Source: Flavobacterium reichenbachii (GTDB lineage Bacteria; Bacteroidota; Bacteroidia; Flavobacteriales; Flavobacteriaceae). Taken from it: DNA of 64,000 nucleotides. Below the pieces are notes generated by a model. It saw only the letters and a list, made by a program, of their open reading frames with translations. It was not told the origin of the DNA and did not search any database. This document shows positions 52,303 to 60,718 of this stretch, in pieces (position 1 is the first letter of the stretch; each line of letters starts with the position of its first letter). The position numbers and the translations under genes are program-made. The stretch lies in NCBI RefSeq assembly GCF_002217435.1, contig NZ_MUHF01000037.1, forward strand, positions 48,402-112,401. Reading direction: 5' to 3'.

Positions 52303-53757
52303 ATGAAAATCATCACGCTTACAGCTTTATTGTTTTTAGTTTCTAATTTATGTCTTTGTCAAAATTTAAGTACTGACGATAAAGAAATTGAACAAAAAAT
52401 TGATATATATCTTAAAGAAGTAATTAAAGTAAATGAAATTCCCGGCGCCGCACTAGCAGTAATCAAAGAAGGAAAAGTCATTTATGAAAAATATTATGGA
52501 AAAGCTTCTTTAGAAGAAAATAAACCAGTGGATAAAAACACTGGTTTTAGAATTTTTTCTACAACTAAAATAGTGACCAATGTTGGCATTTTCCAATTGA
52601 TTGAAAATGGTAAACTAACGTTAGAAGATTCCATTTCAAAATATCTTTTTAATCTTCCAAAACAATGGCAGCATATAAAAGTTAAAAATTTACTTTCCCA
52701 CTCCTCTGGATTACCAAATATCGTGGCATTTGAAGATATTCCGATTACTCTTCCTTATGAGAAAAGAATTGAAATTTTAGCGACAAAGCCAATGGAGTTT
52801 ACAACAGGAGATGATTATCGTTATAATCAGACCAATTATTTATTTTTGACTAAGATTATAGAAAAAATAACGGGTTTGAGTTTTGATAATTACATTTTGC
52901 AGAATCAATTTTCCGATGTTAAATCTGGTATTCGTTTTTCATCAGATGCGAATGATATCTTTTCTAATGGAGGCATCCGATATACTTATAATATTAAAAC
53001 TAAAAAATACGAAAAAGGTACACTAAATTTTGGCATCGACGCTCACTCTGCTAACGGATTAGTAATTTCTCTTCCTGAGTTTATTCGCTGGAACGAAAAT
53101 CTTGATAAAAATTTTTATCTAAATAACGAAACCAAAAATGAAATGTGGAAACCTTTTCAGTATAAAAACTATAAAGGTAATTTTGCATACGGATGGGAAA
53201 TTTACACGCTGAATAATCTTCCTTCTTTCGGATTTACTGGTGGTAATGAAACTGCGTTTAGAAAATTTGCAGGCAGAGATATGACTATTATATTTTTATC
53301 AAACGGTCATAAATACGCTGACCTTTACATACAGTCGCAGGTCATTAATCATGTGGCTGGAATTGTCGATAAAAATTTTGCTGATGACCGTTTTCTAAAA
53401 AATGAAAAAATAAATTATGATTTTTTGACATTGAAAATCCAAAAAGCAACACAAAATTATCTTGCAGTAAAAAATAATCATCCGGACTGGAATTTTGAAT
53501 ATAGACTTAATGCAATCGGTAATACGCTTATGAATCATGGCAGATTACAGGATGCAATCAAAATTTTCGAACTTAATGCCAGAGAAAATCCTGCATCTGG
53601 AAATGCTTTTGATAGTCTTGCTGAGGGATATTTTAACAACAATCAATTGGAACTTTCTAAACAGAATTATCAAAAAGCGTTAACACTTTTGCCAGAAAAT
53701 AAAAATGCAAAAGAAATGATTGAAAAGATTAATAAGCTGCTTGCTGTAAAGTCTTAA
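52303..53757 (+). CDS. Serine hydrolase (class C beta-lactamase/DD-peptidase fold) with C-terminal TPR
   Basis: 484 residues. Signal peptide (1-20). The nucleophile motif SxxK is S86-T-T-K89 (FRIFSTTKI). The expected YxN appears as YNQ (in YRYNQTNY, aligned with YSNTNY of relatives), and the expected HxG near the end appears as FTGG (SFGFTGGNE), so two of three active-site motifs are altered. The C-terminal 110 residues are helical with a TPR pair (GRLQDAIKIFELNARENPASGNAFDSLAEGYF, QLELSKQNYQKALTLLPENKNAKE). It starts 6 bases after the second M56 gene. Could be a D-amino-acid peptidase, an esterase or a binding protein; a working beta-lactamase is not assured. Confidence 0.85.
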   Translation: MKIITLTALLFLVSNLCLCQNLSTDDKEIEQKIDIYLKEVIKVNEIPGAALAVIKEGKVIYEKYYGKASLEENKPVDKNTGFRIFSTTKIVTNVGIFQLIENGKLTLEDSISKYLFNLPKQWQHIKVKNLLSHSSGLPNIVAFEDIPITLPYEKRIEILATKPMEFTTGDDYRYNQTNYLFLTKIIEKITGLSFDNYILQNQFSDVKSGIRFSSDANDIFSNGGIRYTYNIKTKKYEKGTLNFGIDAHSANGLVISLPEFIRWNENLDKNFYLNNETKNEMWKPFQYKNYKGNFAYGWEIYTLNNLPSFGFTGGNETAFRKFAGRDMTIIFLSNGHKYADLYIQSQVINHVAGIVDKNFADDRFLKNEKINYDFLTLKIQKATQNYLAVKNNHPDWNFEYRLNAIGNTLMNHGRLQDAIKIFELNARENPASGNAFDSLAEGYFNNNQLELSKQNYQKALTLLPENKNAKEMIEKINKLLAVKS

Positions 53758-53785
53758 AACAATGTGTTGTACTAAATATATTCTA

Positions 53786-55225
53786 ATGAGAACGAAAATT
53801 TTAATCCCATTACTTTGCTTTTCGCTTTTTGCTTTTTCACAGCAAAAAAACGGATCTCTTACAGATCAGGAAATTATAGCGTCTATGGATAAAAATGCTG
53901 CTGCTTTGTCGCAAAAATCAAAAGCTAATTCTGTATCTATTGGCATTGTTAAAGATGGAAAAACATATACCAGACATTACGGAGAAATAGACAAAGGAAA
54001 AGGCAATACAGCCACGGACAATACTCTTTTTGAAGTAGCTTCTATAACAAAATTATTTACTGGATTATTAACTGCCCAAGCTGTTGTGGAAGGAAAAATT
54101 AATCCTGAGGATGATATCAGAAAGTATATTACCGGCTCTTATCCGAACTTAGAATATCAAGGAAATCCAATCCGTATAAAAGATTTAGTTTCTTTTAGAA
54201 CGGGATTCAGCCACGATCTTCCTGACAATGAAGAGCTAAGAAAGAATCGTAATGATTCTAGTTATCTTGCTTTCAAAAAAATGGATGACTCATACAGCAG
54301 AGCGTTTTTTTTTGAAGATCTCAAGAAAATGAAATTAGACACCTTACCTGGTACTAAGTTTAAATACAGCAATGGAAGTCTTCATCTTACAGCACATATT
54401 TTAGAAAACGTTTACCATAAGAGTTATGAAACATTGCTGCAAGAAAATATCTTTTCTAAATTAAGTCTAAATTCCACCATTCTCAACGCCAAACCAAATA
54501 CAGTAATTGCCAATGGATATGATGGAAGAAATGTTTTGATGCCAAATTTATCAGATAATTTATGGGGAGCTGCGGGCTGCATAAAATCAACGCTGAAAGA
54601 TTTGACTAAATTTATTACTTACGAATGTTCTAAAAACAAAATTGTTACAGAATCACAACGCAATGTTTTAAACAGTGACCAAACCTGGAACGGTTATTTC
54701 TGGGATTATGTTCAGGTTGACGGTAATGGAGAAAATTTTTGGAAACATGGCGGGGCTTTTGGCACACAAAATATGATGCTTATATATCCCGAACGTAAAA
54801 TAGGAATATCGGTTATTGTAAACATTAGTGACGAAAAAACATCAAATGAATTGGGAGCGGCAATCGTAAGTTTAGCATCGGATATTTTAACAGAGAAAAA
54901 ACTCAAGAAGGGAATCTACGGTTACAAACTAACTTCTGATGCTGTAATTTTTACTTATAAACACGATACTACGCTAAATCCTGATTTGGTTAAAAGTGTT
55001 TCTCTGGCTGGAACTTTTGATAATTGGAATCCCGAAGATCAAAAATATCAGATGGTTCGAAAAAATAAAAATACTTTTGAATTGTCAGTACCTAAAAGTC
55101 ATTTTAGCAAAGATAAGGTTAACATGTTTAAATTTGTCATTAATAAATCGGGCTGGGTCAAGGCTCCAGACAATGCCTCAAACATAGAAAAAGGCGGTGA
55201 TCAAAATTTAATTATTGTAATTTAG
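53786..55225 (+). CDS. Serine hydrolase (class C beta-lactamase fold) with C-terminal E-set/CBM48-like domain
   Basis: 479 residues from the ATG at 53786 (signal peptide MRTKILIPLLCFSLFAFSQ); an ATG 24 bases upstream is possible. All three motifs are intact: S-I-T-K (FEVASITKLF), YSN (KFKYSNGSL) and KHGG (FWKHGGAFG). The last 100 residues (SVSLAGTFDNWNPEDQKYQMVRKNKNTFEL...FKFVINKSGWVKAPDN) resemble the AMPK/CBM48 glycogen-binding E-set, often found in Bacteroidetes esterases. Last gene of the blaI/M56 operon, ended by the hairpin at 55248-55280. Confidence 0.87.
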   Translation: MRTKILIPLLCFSLFAFSQQKNGSLTDQEIIASMDKNAAALSQKSKANSVSIGIVKDGKTYTRHYGEIDKGKGNTATDNTLFEVASITKLFTGLLTAQAVVEGKINPEDDIRKYITGSYPNLEYQGNPIRIKDLVSFRTGFSHDLPDNEELRKNRNDSSYLAFKKMDDSYSRAFFFEDLKKMKLDTLPGTKFKYSNGSLHLTAHILENVYHKSYETLLQENIFSKLSLNSTILNAKPNTVIANGYDGRNVLMPNLSDNLWGAAGCIKSTLKDLTKFITYECSKNKIVTESQRNVLNSDQTWNGYFWDYVQVDGNGENFWKHGGAFGTQNMMLIYPERKIGISVIVNISDEKTSNELGAAIVSLASDILTEKKLKKGIYGYKLTSDAVIFTYKHDTTLNPDLVKSVSLAGTFDNWNPEDQKYQMVRKNKNTFELSVPKSHFSKDKVNMFKFVINKSGWVKAPDNASNIEKGGDQNLIIVI

Positions 55226-55247
55226 ATTTGCAGGAAAATATAATACT

Positions 55248-55280
55248 AAAAAGACTTTGCTTAATATGCAAGGTCTTTTT
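55248..55280 (+). terminator. Terminator of the blaI/M56 operon
   Basis: AAAAAGACTTTGC (55248-55260) pairs with GCAAGGTCTTTTT (55268-55280) with one G-T, then more T's. Confidence 0.82.
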
Positions 55281-55290
55281 TTTATCTTTG
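55257..55290 (+). promoter_or_regulatory. Promoter of the 46-residue protein
   Basis: TTG (55257-55259), 23-base spacer, TATCTTTG (55283-55290, perfect TAnnTTTG); the ATG is 17 bases on. The -33 box lies inside the upstream terminator stem. Confidence 0.6.
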
Positions 55291-55306
55291 AAAAAAATCA
55301 ACTGAT

Positions 55307-55447
55307 ATGTTCAAAATTTTAGCCAAAATTAATAAGATTCTCCTGCCTAGTTTCACCAAACAAGGTCTTGATATTGCTAAAGCAAAAAAATGGCAGATGG
55401 CCATCATTGGATATCGTGCTTATGTAACCAAACGCGCTCTTGACTAA
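55307..55447 (+). CDS. Small basic protein, 46 residues
   Basis: ATG at 55307 to TAA at 55445-55447. Sequence begins MFKILAKINKILLPSFTKQG and ends WQMAIIGYRAYVTKRALD; net basic, predicted helical. From memory, very similar peptides of about 47 residues (LPSxTKxxLDxxKAxKxQxAIIxxRxxVTxxALD) recur in flavobacterial genomes, which, with the perfect promoter and short leader, argues strongly that it is real. Function unknown. Confidence 0.7.
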   Translation: MFKILAKINKILLPSFTKQGLDIAKAKKWQMAIIGYRAYVTKRALD

Positions 55448-55451
55448 AATT

Positions 55452-55490
55452 TTATTAATGATTACAGATGAAAAATGTAATCATTAATAA
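55452..55490. repeat. Long perfect inverted repeat
   Basis: TTATTAATGATTACA (55452-55466) and TGTAATCATTAATAA (55476-55490), a perfect 15-bp stem with a 9-base loop and no T run. It shares the core TAATCAT with the next repeat, so it reads as an operator rather than a terminator. Confidence 0.6.
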
Positions 55491-55505
55491 ATATTTAATC
55501 TTACT

Positions 55506-55530
55506 TAATCATAATAACATATTATGATTA
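55506..55530. promoter_or_regulatory. Inverted-repeat operator before the EamA gene
   Basis: TAATCATAAT (55506-55515) and ATTATGATTA (55521-55530) are perfect reverse complements with a 5-base gap, ending 8 bases upstream of the -7 box at 55539-55546. Half-site TAATCAT is shared with 55452-55490, so four half-sites precede one promoter. Confidence 0.55.
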
Positions 55531-55538
55531 CTTATTTG

Positions 55539-55546
55539 TAGTTTTG
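55539..55546 (+). promoter_or_regulatory. -7 box for the EamA gene
   Basis: TAGTTTTG, a perfect TAnnTTTG, 19 bases before the ATG at 55566. Confidence 0.5.
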
Positions 55547-55565
55547 TTTCTCAGCCAAAACTTTT

Positions 55566-56411
55566 ATGAAAAACAAAATATTCAATATCCCTCCTGTTCC
55601 TGCAGTATTATTATCCATTTTAAGTGTACAGTGCGGGGCAGCAATTGCTAAAACTTTATTTCCTGCACTTGGTGCAGCCGGAACCGCTTCTATCAGAATC
55701 GGAATATCTGCTTTAATACTTCTGCTGGCTTATCGTCCAAATTTTTCTAAAATTACAAGACAACAATGGAAAATTGTTATTCCTTACGGACTTTCTTTAG
55801 GCGCAATGAATCTCATTTTCTATTTTGCAATCGAAAGAATTCCTATTGGGCTTGCTGTTACATTAGAATTTGTTGGTCCTTTATTGGTAGCAATATTTGG
55901 CTCAAAACGTCTTATAGATTACTGCTGGGTTATTCTGGCTGCTGCTGGAATTGTCTTGATTGCGCCATGGTCAAATACCCGGATTGATTCATTAGGTGTT
56001 CTGTTTGCACTTCTAGCAGGAGCACTTTGGGCTGCTTATATTATTTTAGGCGGAAAAATATCAAAGATTATGAACGATGGTCAGGCTGTATCAACAGGAA
56101 TGGTTTTTGCAGCACTTTTAATTCTACCTTTTGGCTTTTACGAAAACGGTTTAATCAATCTTACGCCTAAGTTATTTGGTTTAGGAATTGCTTTGGCGCT
56201 TTTATCTAGTGCAATTCCGTTTACGTTAGAAATGAAAGCACTAGGACAGCTACCGCCAAGAACATTTAGCATTTTAATGAGTCTAGAGCCAGCAGCGGCT
56301 TCTATTTGTGCCTTTATATTCTTGCAGGAAAAACTTAATTTTTATGAGATATTAGCCGTAATATGTGTAATTGCAGCTTCGGCAGGATCAACACTTACAG
56401 CTAAAAAATAA
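55566..56411 (+). CDS. EamA/DMT-family exporter (RhtA-like)
   Basis: 281 residues, ten hydrophobic segments in two EamA repeats. The first repeat includes QCGAAIAKTLFPALGAAGTASIRIGISALILLL; the second includes LFALLAGALWAAYIILGGKISK. RhtA-type members export threonine/homoserine and other amino acids; the substrate here is inferred only from family. The inverted repeats in its promoter suggest dedicated control by a dimeric regulator encoded elsewhere. Confidence 0.9.
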   Translation: MKNKIFNIPPVPAVLLSILSVQCGAAIAKTLFPALGAAGTASIRIGISALILLLAYRPNFSKITRQQWKIVIPYGLSLGAMNLIFYFAIERIPIGLAVTLEFVGPLLVAIFGSKRLIDYCWVILAAAGIVLIAPWSNTRIDSLGVLFALLAGALWAAYIILGGKISKIMNDGQAVSTGMVFAALLILPFGFYENGLINLTPKLFGLGIALALLSSAIPFTLEMKALGQLPPRTFSILMSLEPAAASICAFIFLQEKLNFYEILAVICVIAASAGSTLTAKK

Positions 56412-56423
56412 TTATATAATTAT

Positions 56424-56457
56424 AAAAAAAGTCCTGTGCAATACAGGACTTTTTTTT
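56424..56457. terminator. Bidirectional terminator
   Basis: A7-GTCCTGT, loop GCAAT, ACAGGAC-T7, between convergent EamA and fasciclin genes. Confidence 0.88.
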
Positions 56458-56480
56458 GATCGCAGGATATTTAATTTTGA

Positions 56481-57035
56481 TTACTTTTTTGGTAGTAATA
56501 CTGCATCAATTACATGAATCACACCATTTGACTGATTTACATCTGCAATTGTCACTTTAGATTTGTTACCATTCTCATCGCTTATGTACAAGTCTTTTCC
56601 TTTCATCCAAGCTGTTAGAGTACCTCCGCTAACTGTTTTAAGAATTGCTTTTCCTTTACCAATTTTAATTGCTTTTGCAATATCAGAAGCATTCATTTTT
56701 CCAGCTACAACATGATATGTTAAGATAGTTTGAAGCATCTTTTTATTTTCTGGTTTAAGTAATGTCTCCACAGTCCCTGCAGGAAGTTTGTCAAATGCAG
56801 CATTTGTAGGAGCGAAAACTGTAAAAGGTCCTTTTCCTTGTAATGTTTCAACTAATCCAGCCGCTTTTACAGCTGCTACCAAAGTTGTATGGTCTTTTGA
56901 ATTTACAGCGTTCTCAATAATATTTTTGTCTGGATACATTGCTGCTCCACCAACCATTACAGTTTTTTGTGCGTTTGAGGTAAATGCAAATCCTAAGGCT
57001 AAAAATGCTGCTGCTAAAAATTTTCTAGTTTTCAT
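56481..57035 (-). CDS. Fasciclin (FAS1) domain secreted protein
   Basis: 184 residues with signal peptide (MKTRKFLAAAFLALGFAFTSNAQ) and one FAS1 domain (about 40-180): FTVFAPTNAAFDKLPAGTVETLLKPENKKMLQTILTYHVV is the H1 box and GVIHVIDAVLLPK the H2 box, with the YH motif between. Single-FAS1 proteins are common in Bacteroidetes and are thought to mediate adhesion. No T9SS domain. Confidence 0.93.
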   Translation of the reverse strand: MKTRKFLAAAFLALGFAFTSNAQKTVMVGGAAMYPDKNIIENAVNSKDHTTLVAAVKAAGLVETLQGKGPFTVFAPTNAAFDKLPAGTVETLLKPENKKMLQTILTYHVVAGKMNASDIAKAIKIGKGKAILKTVSGGTLTAWMKGKDLYISDENGNKSKVTIADVNQSNGVIHVIDAVLLPKK

Positions 57036-57724
57036 AATTAATATTTTTAAGTTATAAGCTCATTTACGCTGTAATAATTGTTTTGGTTTTATGAATAAAA
57101 TAATTTTATTGATTTATTTTGTAAAAACCCTTAAAATAAAGATGTTAAGAGGAATTTTATTTATTTTTTTTCTCATATCATAAATTCTTAATAATGTAGT
57201 TTTTATTATTATCATCTTTTTTTATTCTATCGAAAGTAATAATCCATGTCAAAAATAAAATTTTTGACATCTGAAATTATTTTTAGAATGGAATAACATT
57301 TTACAAAATTAAAATGTATTAAAGCTCGGAAGAGTAAAAATTGGCTTTTGAATAAGTCCTTTTGAAGTAAAAAAATAAGAGGAAACCGAAGTTTCCTCTT
57401 AAAAAAGAACTGTTATAAAAAATTTCTTGCCTTAGAAAGGCTTATGAAAAAACCTATACAAAGATCATGAAATTAGAGACATAAAAACTACCCCAATTCA
57501 TCTATAAACTAACAGAATAAGGTATAATTGCGTAATTTTAAAAGATTTTAAAAGATATTAGTAATGATTTTAAATTTAAAAAAATAATTTCATTTCTCAT
57601 TCGAAAGCTGTAAAATAGATACTTTTCAAAATACACCTTCAAAAATTTTTAATCCTATTTTAGTGAGGACAATATTTCTAATTTTATGCAAAAACACTTA
57701 CTTAAAAAGGTCTTAAATAAAAAA
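57036..57724. other. Long intergenic region with minus-strand terminators
   Basis: Nearly 700 bases without a believable gene. It includes the 5' region of the fasciclin gene, a minus-strand terminator AAGAGGAAAC-CGAA-GTTTCCTCTT (57377-57400) and a second small hairpin GCCTT-AGA-AAGGC (57429-57441). Both are followed by T's on the minus strand although no minus gene ends there, which hints at a small minus RNA starting between about 57450 and 57700. I see no matching promoter of full consensus. Confidence 0.4.
57377..57400 (-). terminator. Orphan minus-strand terminator
   Basis: AAGAGGAAAC (57377-57386), loop CGAA, GTTTCCTCTT (57391-57400), then ATTTTTTT on the minus strand. Confidence 0.6.
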
Positions 57725-57748
57725 AGAGAATTCAGTACTGAATTCTCT
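57725..57748 (-). terminator. Terminator of the OmpA/PorP-SprF operon
   Basis: A 24-base perfect palindrome, AGAGAATTCAG-TA-CTGAATTCTCT, flanked by A5 and T7, just beyond the stop at 57765. Confidence 0.85.
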
Positions 57749-57764
57749 TTTTTTATTTTTTATT

Positions 57765-59744
57765 CTAATTACTAAAATGGATAATAAACTCAGAACGTCT
57801 ATTAAGCTGATGTTCTGCTTCAGAACAATTCACACCATTTGAACATTTGTTAAGTAATTGCGTTTCACCATATCCTATTCCAGTAACGCGTTCCGCACTA
57901 ATACCATGACTTACAATATAATCAACTGTTGCTTTAGCTCTATTTTCAGAGAGTTTCATATTAAAGTCATCACGTCCTCTGCTATCTGTATGAGAATTGA
58001 CTACTACCGAAATTGTAGAACGGGTTCTCATTAATTCAACTACTTTATCAAGCTCTGCTTTAGAGGATTCTCTAATTTTGTAACCATTGTAATCAAAATA
58101 AATTGGTTTTAAGTTTAACGATTTAACCAGATCGTCTTGATTCTTAAGTGTAACTAAATCTCCATCTACCATCACTTCTCTTTCATTTACAAATTCAAAT
58201 GAATATTCTCTTTTCTCTACAGGTTTAAACGGTGGTGCAATTTGAATCTTATCTGCTATACCAGTTTTTTTGTAAACTAATTTGTAATCTTTATAAGATT
58301 CTAATTCAGCAGTATATTTCCCATCTTTTCCACTATAAACTGTATTTACAATTTCATCTGCTGCATTATAAATTTCTACTGCTATACCTTCAATTGGCTG
58401 TCCAGTTGTAAATTTCAAAGTACCAAAAACTATTGGGTGATAATTAAAATCAAAAGTTACAGGTTTATTTTCTGTAAAACCATAAATATCATCATTTCCA
58501 TCTCTATTTGATGAGAAATAACCTTTTTTGGTATCACCTTGAATGCCATAAGCAAAATCATCTGAACTTGTATTTACACCATCACCTAAATTTACGACAT
58601 GATATATTCCTTTCTCATCTTTAACCGCTGCAAAGACATCAAGTCCTCCTAGTCCAGGATGCCCGTCTGAAGAAAAATACAATATTCCGGATGAATCAAC
58701 AAATGGATATGTTTCTCTGCCGGGAGTATTTATTTCATCACCCAGTTTAGTTATATCATTTCCGACATAGCCGTTTTTATTAAGACTAACGACATAAAGA
58801 TCTGAATTACCAAATGAATTATTTCGATCAGAAACAAAATATAGTTCACTTTCATCAGCACTAAGTGCTGGATGTGCAGAAGAAAATCCATCACTATTTA
58901 CAGGATATCCCAGCTCTTTTACATTTTTCCACTCTCCATCAATATTTTGAGCAGAGTAAATTTTTAAATAAGTAGTTCCTTTTTTGTCTTCTCCCAATTT
59001 ACCTTCAATATAATTATTTCGGGTAAAAAACATTGTTTTACCATCTTTCGTAATTGTTGGGGTACTTTGATGATATCTCGTATTTACCTCACCTTTTAGA
59101 AGAACCGGATTTTGAAGACCGCCATCTGTACTAATATCAGCAGTGTAAAGCTTTAAAAATGATTTGTCGTTCCAGCTGTGTTTGCGTTTAATAATTACAC
59201 CTGTGTCTTTTGCTGATGTATAAATTACTTTATCTTTACCATAAAAAGAAGAGCCAAAATCCGAAAAAGGAGAATTAATCCCTACTGCACTAAAAGTATA
59301 TCGGCCAGACTGTTTTTGAATAGCGTCCAACAGCTTTTGTTCATTCCAATCATTGCTCAAATCTTTCTTGTCTGATTTTGCATAATACTTTTTTATTATT
59401 GCTTCAGACTCTTTATATTGCTGACTGTTGTTTAAAGCCTGAGCATATCTAAAGTAATACTCTGGGGTCACTGATGAATTTACTATTTTTGAATAGCATT
59501 TTACTGCTTCCGGATACTTACCATTATAATAATAACAGTCACCTAATTTAGTATAAACTTCAATAGAATTATTGCCTTTAGCAATTAATTCTTCGTATAA
59601 TTTTGCAGCCTCAATAAAAGCAAACTTTTGGTAAGCTTCATTTGCTTTCTCTATTTTTTTATCTTGTGCTTGTATTTTACCGATATTCATTATAGTGATC
59701 ATCAGCAAAATAAAAACAATATTTATTTTTTTATATAGCATCAT
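57765..59744 (-). CDS. OmpA-family protein with TPR, PD40 and carboxypeptidase-like domains (PorE type)
   Basis: 659 residues. After a signal peptide, two or three TPR repeats (about 30-130; EAAKLYEELIAKGNNSIEVYTKLGDCYYYNGKYPEAVKCY), a WD40-like PD40 beta-propeller (about 150-430; STPTITKDGKTMFFTRNN, SAHPALSADESELYFVSDRNNS, GILYFSSDGHPGLGGLDVF), a CarboxypepD-regulatory sandwich (TTGQPIEGIAVEIYNAADE), and a C-terminal OmpA peptidoglycan-binding domain (VVVNSHTDSRGRDDFNMKLSENRA). This is the architecture of PorE-like proteins that anchor T9SS parts to the cell wall. It follows a PorP/SprF gene. Confidence 0.9.
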   Translation of the reverse strand: MMLYKKINIVFILLMITIMNIGKIQAQDKKIEKANEAYQKFAFIEAAKLYEELIAKGNNSIEVYTKLGDCYYYNGKYPEAVKCYSKIVNSSVTPEYYFRYAQALNNSQQYKESEAIIKKYYAKSDKKDLSNDWNEQKLLDAIQKQSGRYTFSAVGINSPFSDFGSSFYGKDKVIYTSAKDTGVIIKRKHSWNDKSFLKLYTADISTDGGLQNPVLLKGEVNTRYHQSTPTITKDGKTMFFTRNNYIEGKLGEDKKGTTYLKIYSAQNIDGEWKNVKELGYPVNSDGFSSAHPALSADESELYFVSDRNNSFGNSDLYVVSLNKNGYVGNDITKLGDEINTPGRETYPFVDSSGILYFSSDGHPGLGGLDVFAAVKDEKGIYHVVNLGDGVNTSSDDFAYGIQGDTKKGYFSSNRDGNDDIYGFTENKPVTFDFNYHPIVFGTLKFTTGQPIEGIAVEIYNAADEIVNTVYSGKDGKYTAELESYKDYKLVYKKTGIADKIQIAPPFKPVEKREYSFEFVNEREVMVDGDLVTLKNQDDLVKSLNLKPIYFDYNGYKIRESSKAELDKVVELMRTRSTISVVVNSHTDSRGRDDFNMKLSENRAKATVDYIVSHGISAERVTGIGYGETQLLNKCSNGVNCSEAEHQLNRRSEFIIHFSN

Positions 59745-59762
59745 ATTTTGTATTAATCATTA

Positions 59763-60680
59763 TTAGAAGAATCTTGGAGTAACTAATCTATATTTAGTAT
59801 TAGAAAACAAATCAAAACGAAGGAAGATTTCGTGCGAACCAGAATTATAGTTACCAATTTCCTGAGTATCATAATCATAAGCATATCCAACATTCATTCC
59901 TTGTGTAACCTGAAAACCAGCCATTGCGCTAACTGCAGCATCCCATCTGTAAGCGGCTCCTAAAGTCAGTTTATCATTGATTAAAAAGTTAGCTGATAAA
60001 TCAACTGCTAAGGGTGCACCATTAGTCAATTTGATCATAGCTGCAGGCTTAAATTTCAAATTGTCATTTATGTCAAACACATATCCACCCATTGCATAAA
60101 AATGCATTCTTTGTGAGGCTACAGATACCCTTACGTCATTATCAAATTTAGTTTCTAAAAGCATTGGTACAGATAAACCTGCATACCACTTATCGGAATG
60201 AAAATAAGCTCCAGCTCCTACATTTGGAGATATTTTTGACAGTGTCCCAGTCAAAAATGGATCGTCTTGATCGTATGTATTAAGTTTATTGTAATCAACA
60301 TTGATAAAATTTAATCCTCCACTCACTCCTAACGATAATTTTGTAGTGGCAGAAAGCTGAATTGGATAAGAATAACTCAACATAAGATTTGTTTCTTCAG
60401 AAGGACCAATCTTATCATTGGTTATGGAAAGACCTATGCCCTGCCCGTTTTGGCTTATAGGAGTATCAATAGAAAGGTTAGCTGTTTTTGGAGCTCCATC
60501 AAGCCCTACCCATTGTGTTCTGTACAGTCCAAAAATACTTGGTATCGAACGCGTACCGGTATACCCCGGATTTATCGTCATGGTATTGTACATGTATTGT
60601 GTATACTGAGATTCTTGCTGAGCGGAAGCTTCAAAGATTCCTACAAACAATATCATCAATATATATAAAGAATTTTTCAT
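59763..60680 (-). CDS. PorP/SprF family type IX secretion membrane protein
   Basis: 305 residues with signal peptide (MKNSLYILMILFVGIFEASAQ). The PorP/SprF hallmark ESQYTQYMYNTMTINPGYTGTR follows directly; the remainder is a beta-barrel (LPIFGLYRTQWVGLDGAPKT; SYSYPIQLSATTKLSLGVSGG; NPNVGAGAYFHSDKWYAGLSVPML-like). SprF proteins are needed to export or attach specific T9SS cargo such as SprB in F. johnsoniae; each usually pairs with the neighbouring cargo gene. It sits between a cargo protein and the OmpA gene. Confidence 0.9.
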   Translation of the reverse strand: MKNSLYILMILFVGIFEASAQQESQYTQYMYNTMTINPGYTGTRSIPSIFGLYRTQWVGLDGAPKTANLSIDTPISQNGQGIGLSITNDKIGPSEETNLMLSYSYPIQLSATTKLSLGVSGGLNFINVDYNKLNTYDQDDPFLTGTLSKISPNVGAGAYFHSDKWYAGLSVPMLLETKFDNDVRVSVASQRMHFYAMGGYVFDINDNLKFKPAAMIKLTNGAPLAVDLSANFLINDKLTLGAAYRWDAAVSAMAGFQVTQGMNVGYAYDYDTQEIGNYNSGSHEIFLRFDLFSNTKYRLVTPRFF

Positions 60681-60718
60681 TATTTCTATTTATTTTATTA
60701 TTATAAAATTTTTGATAG

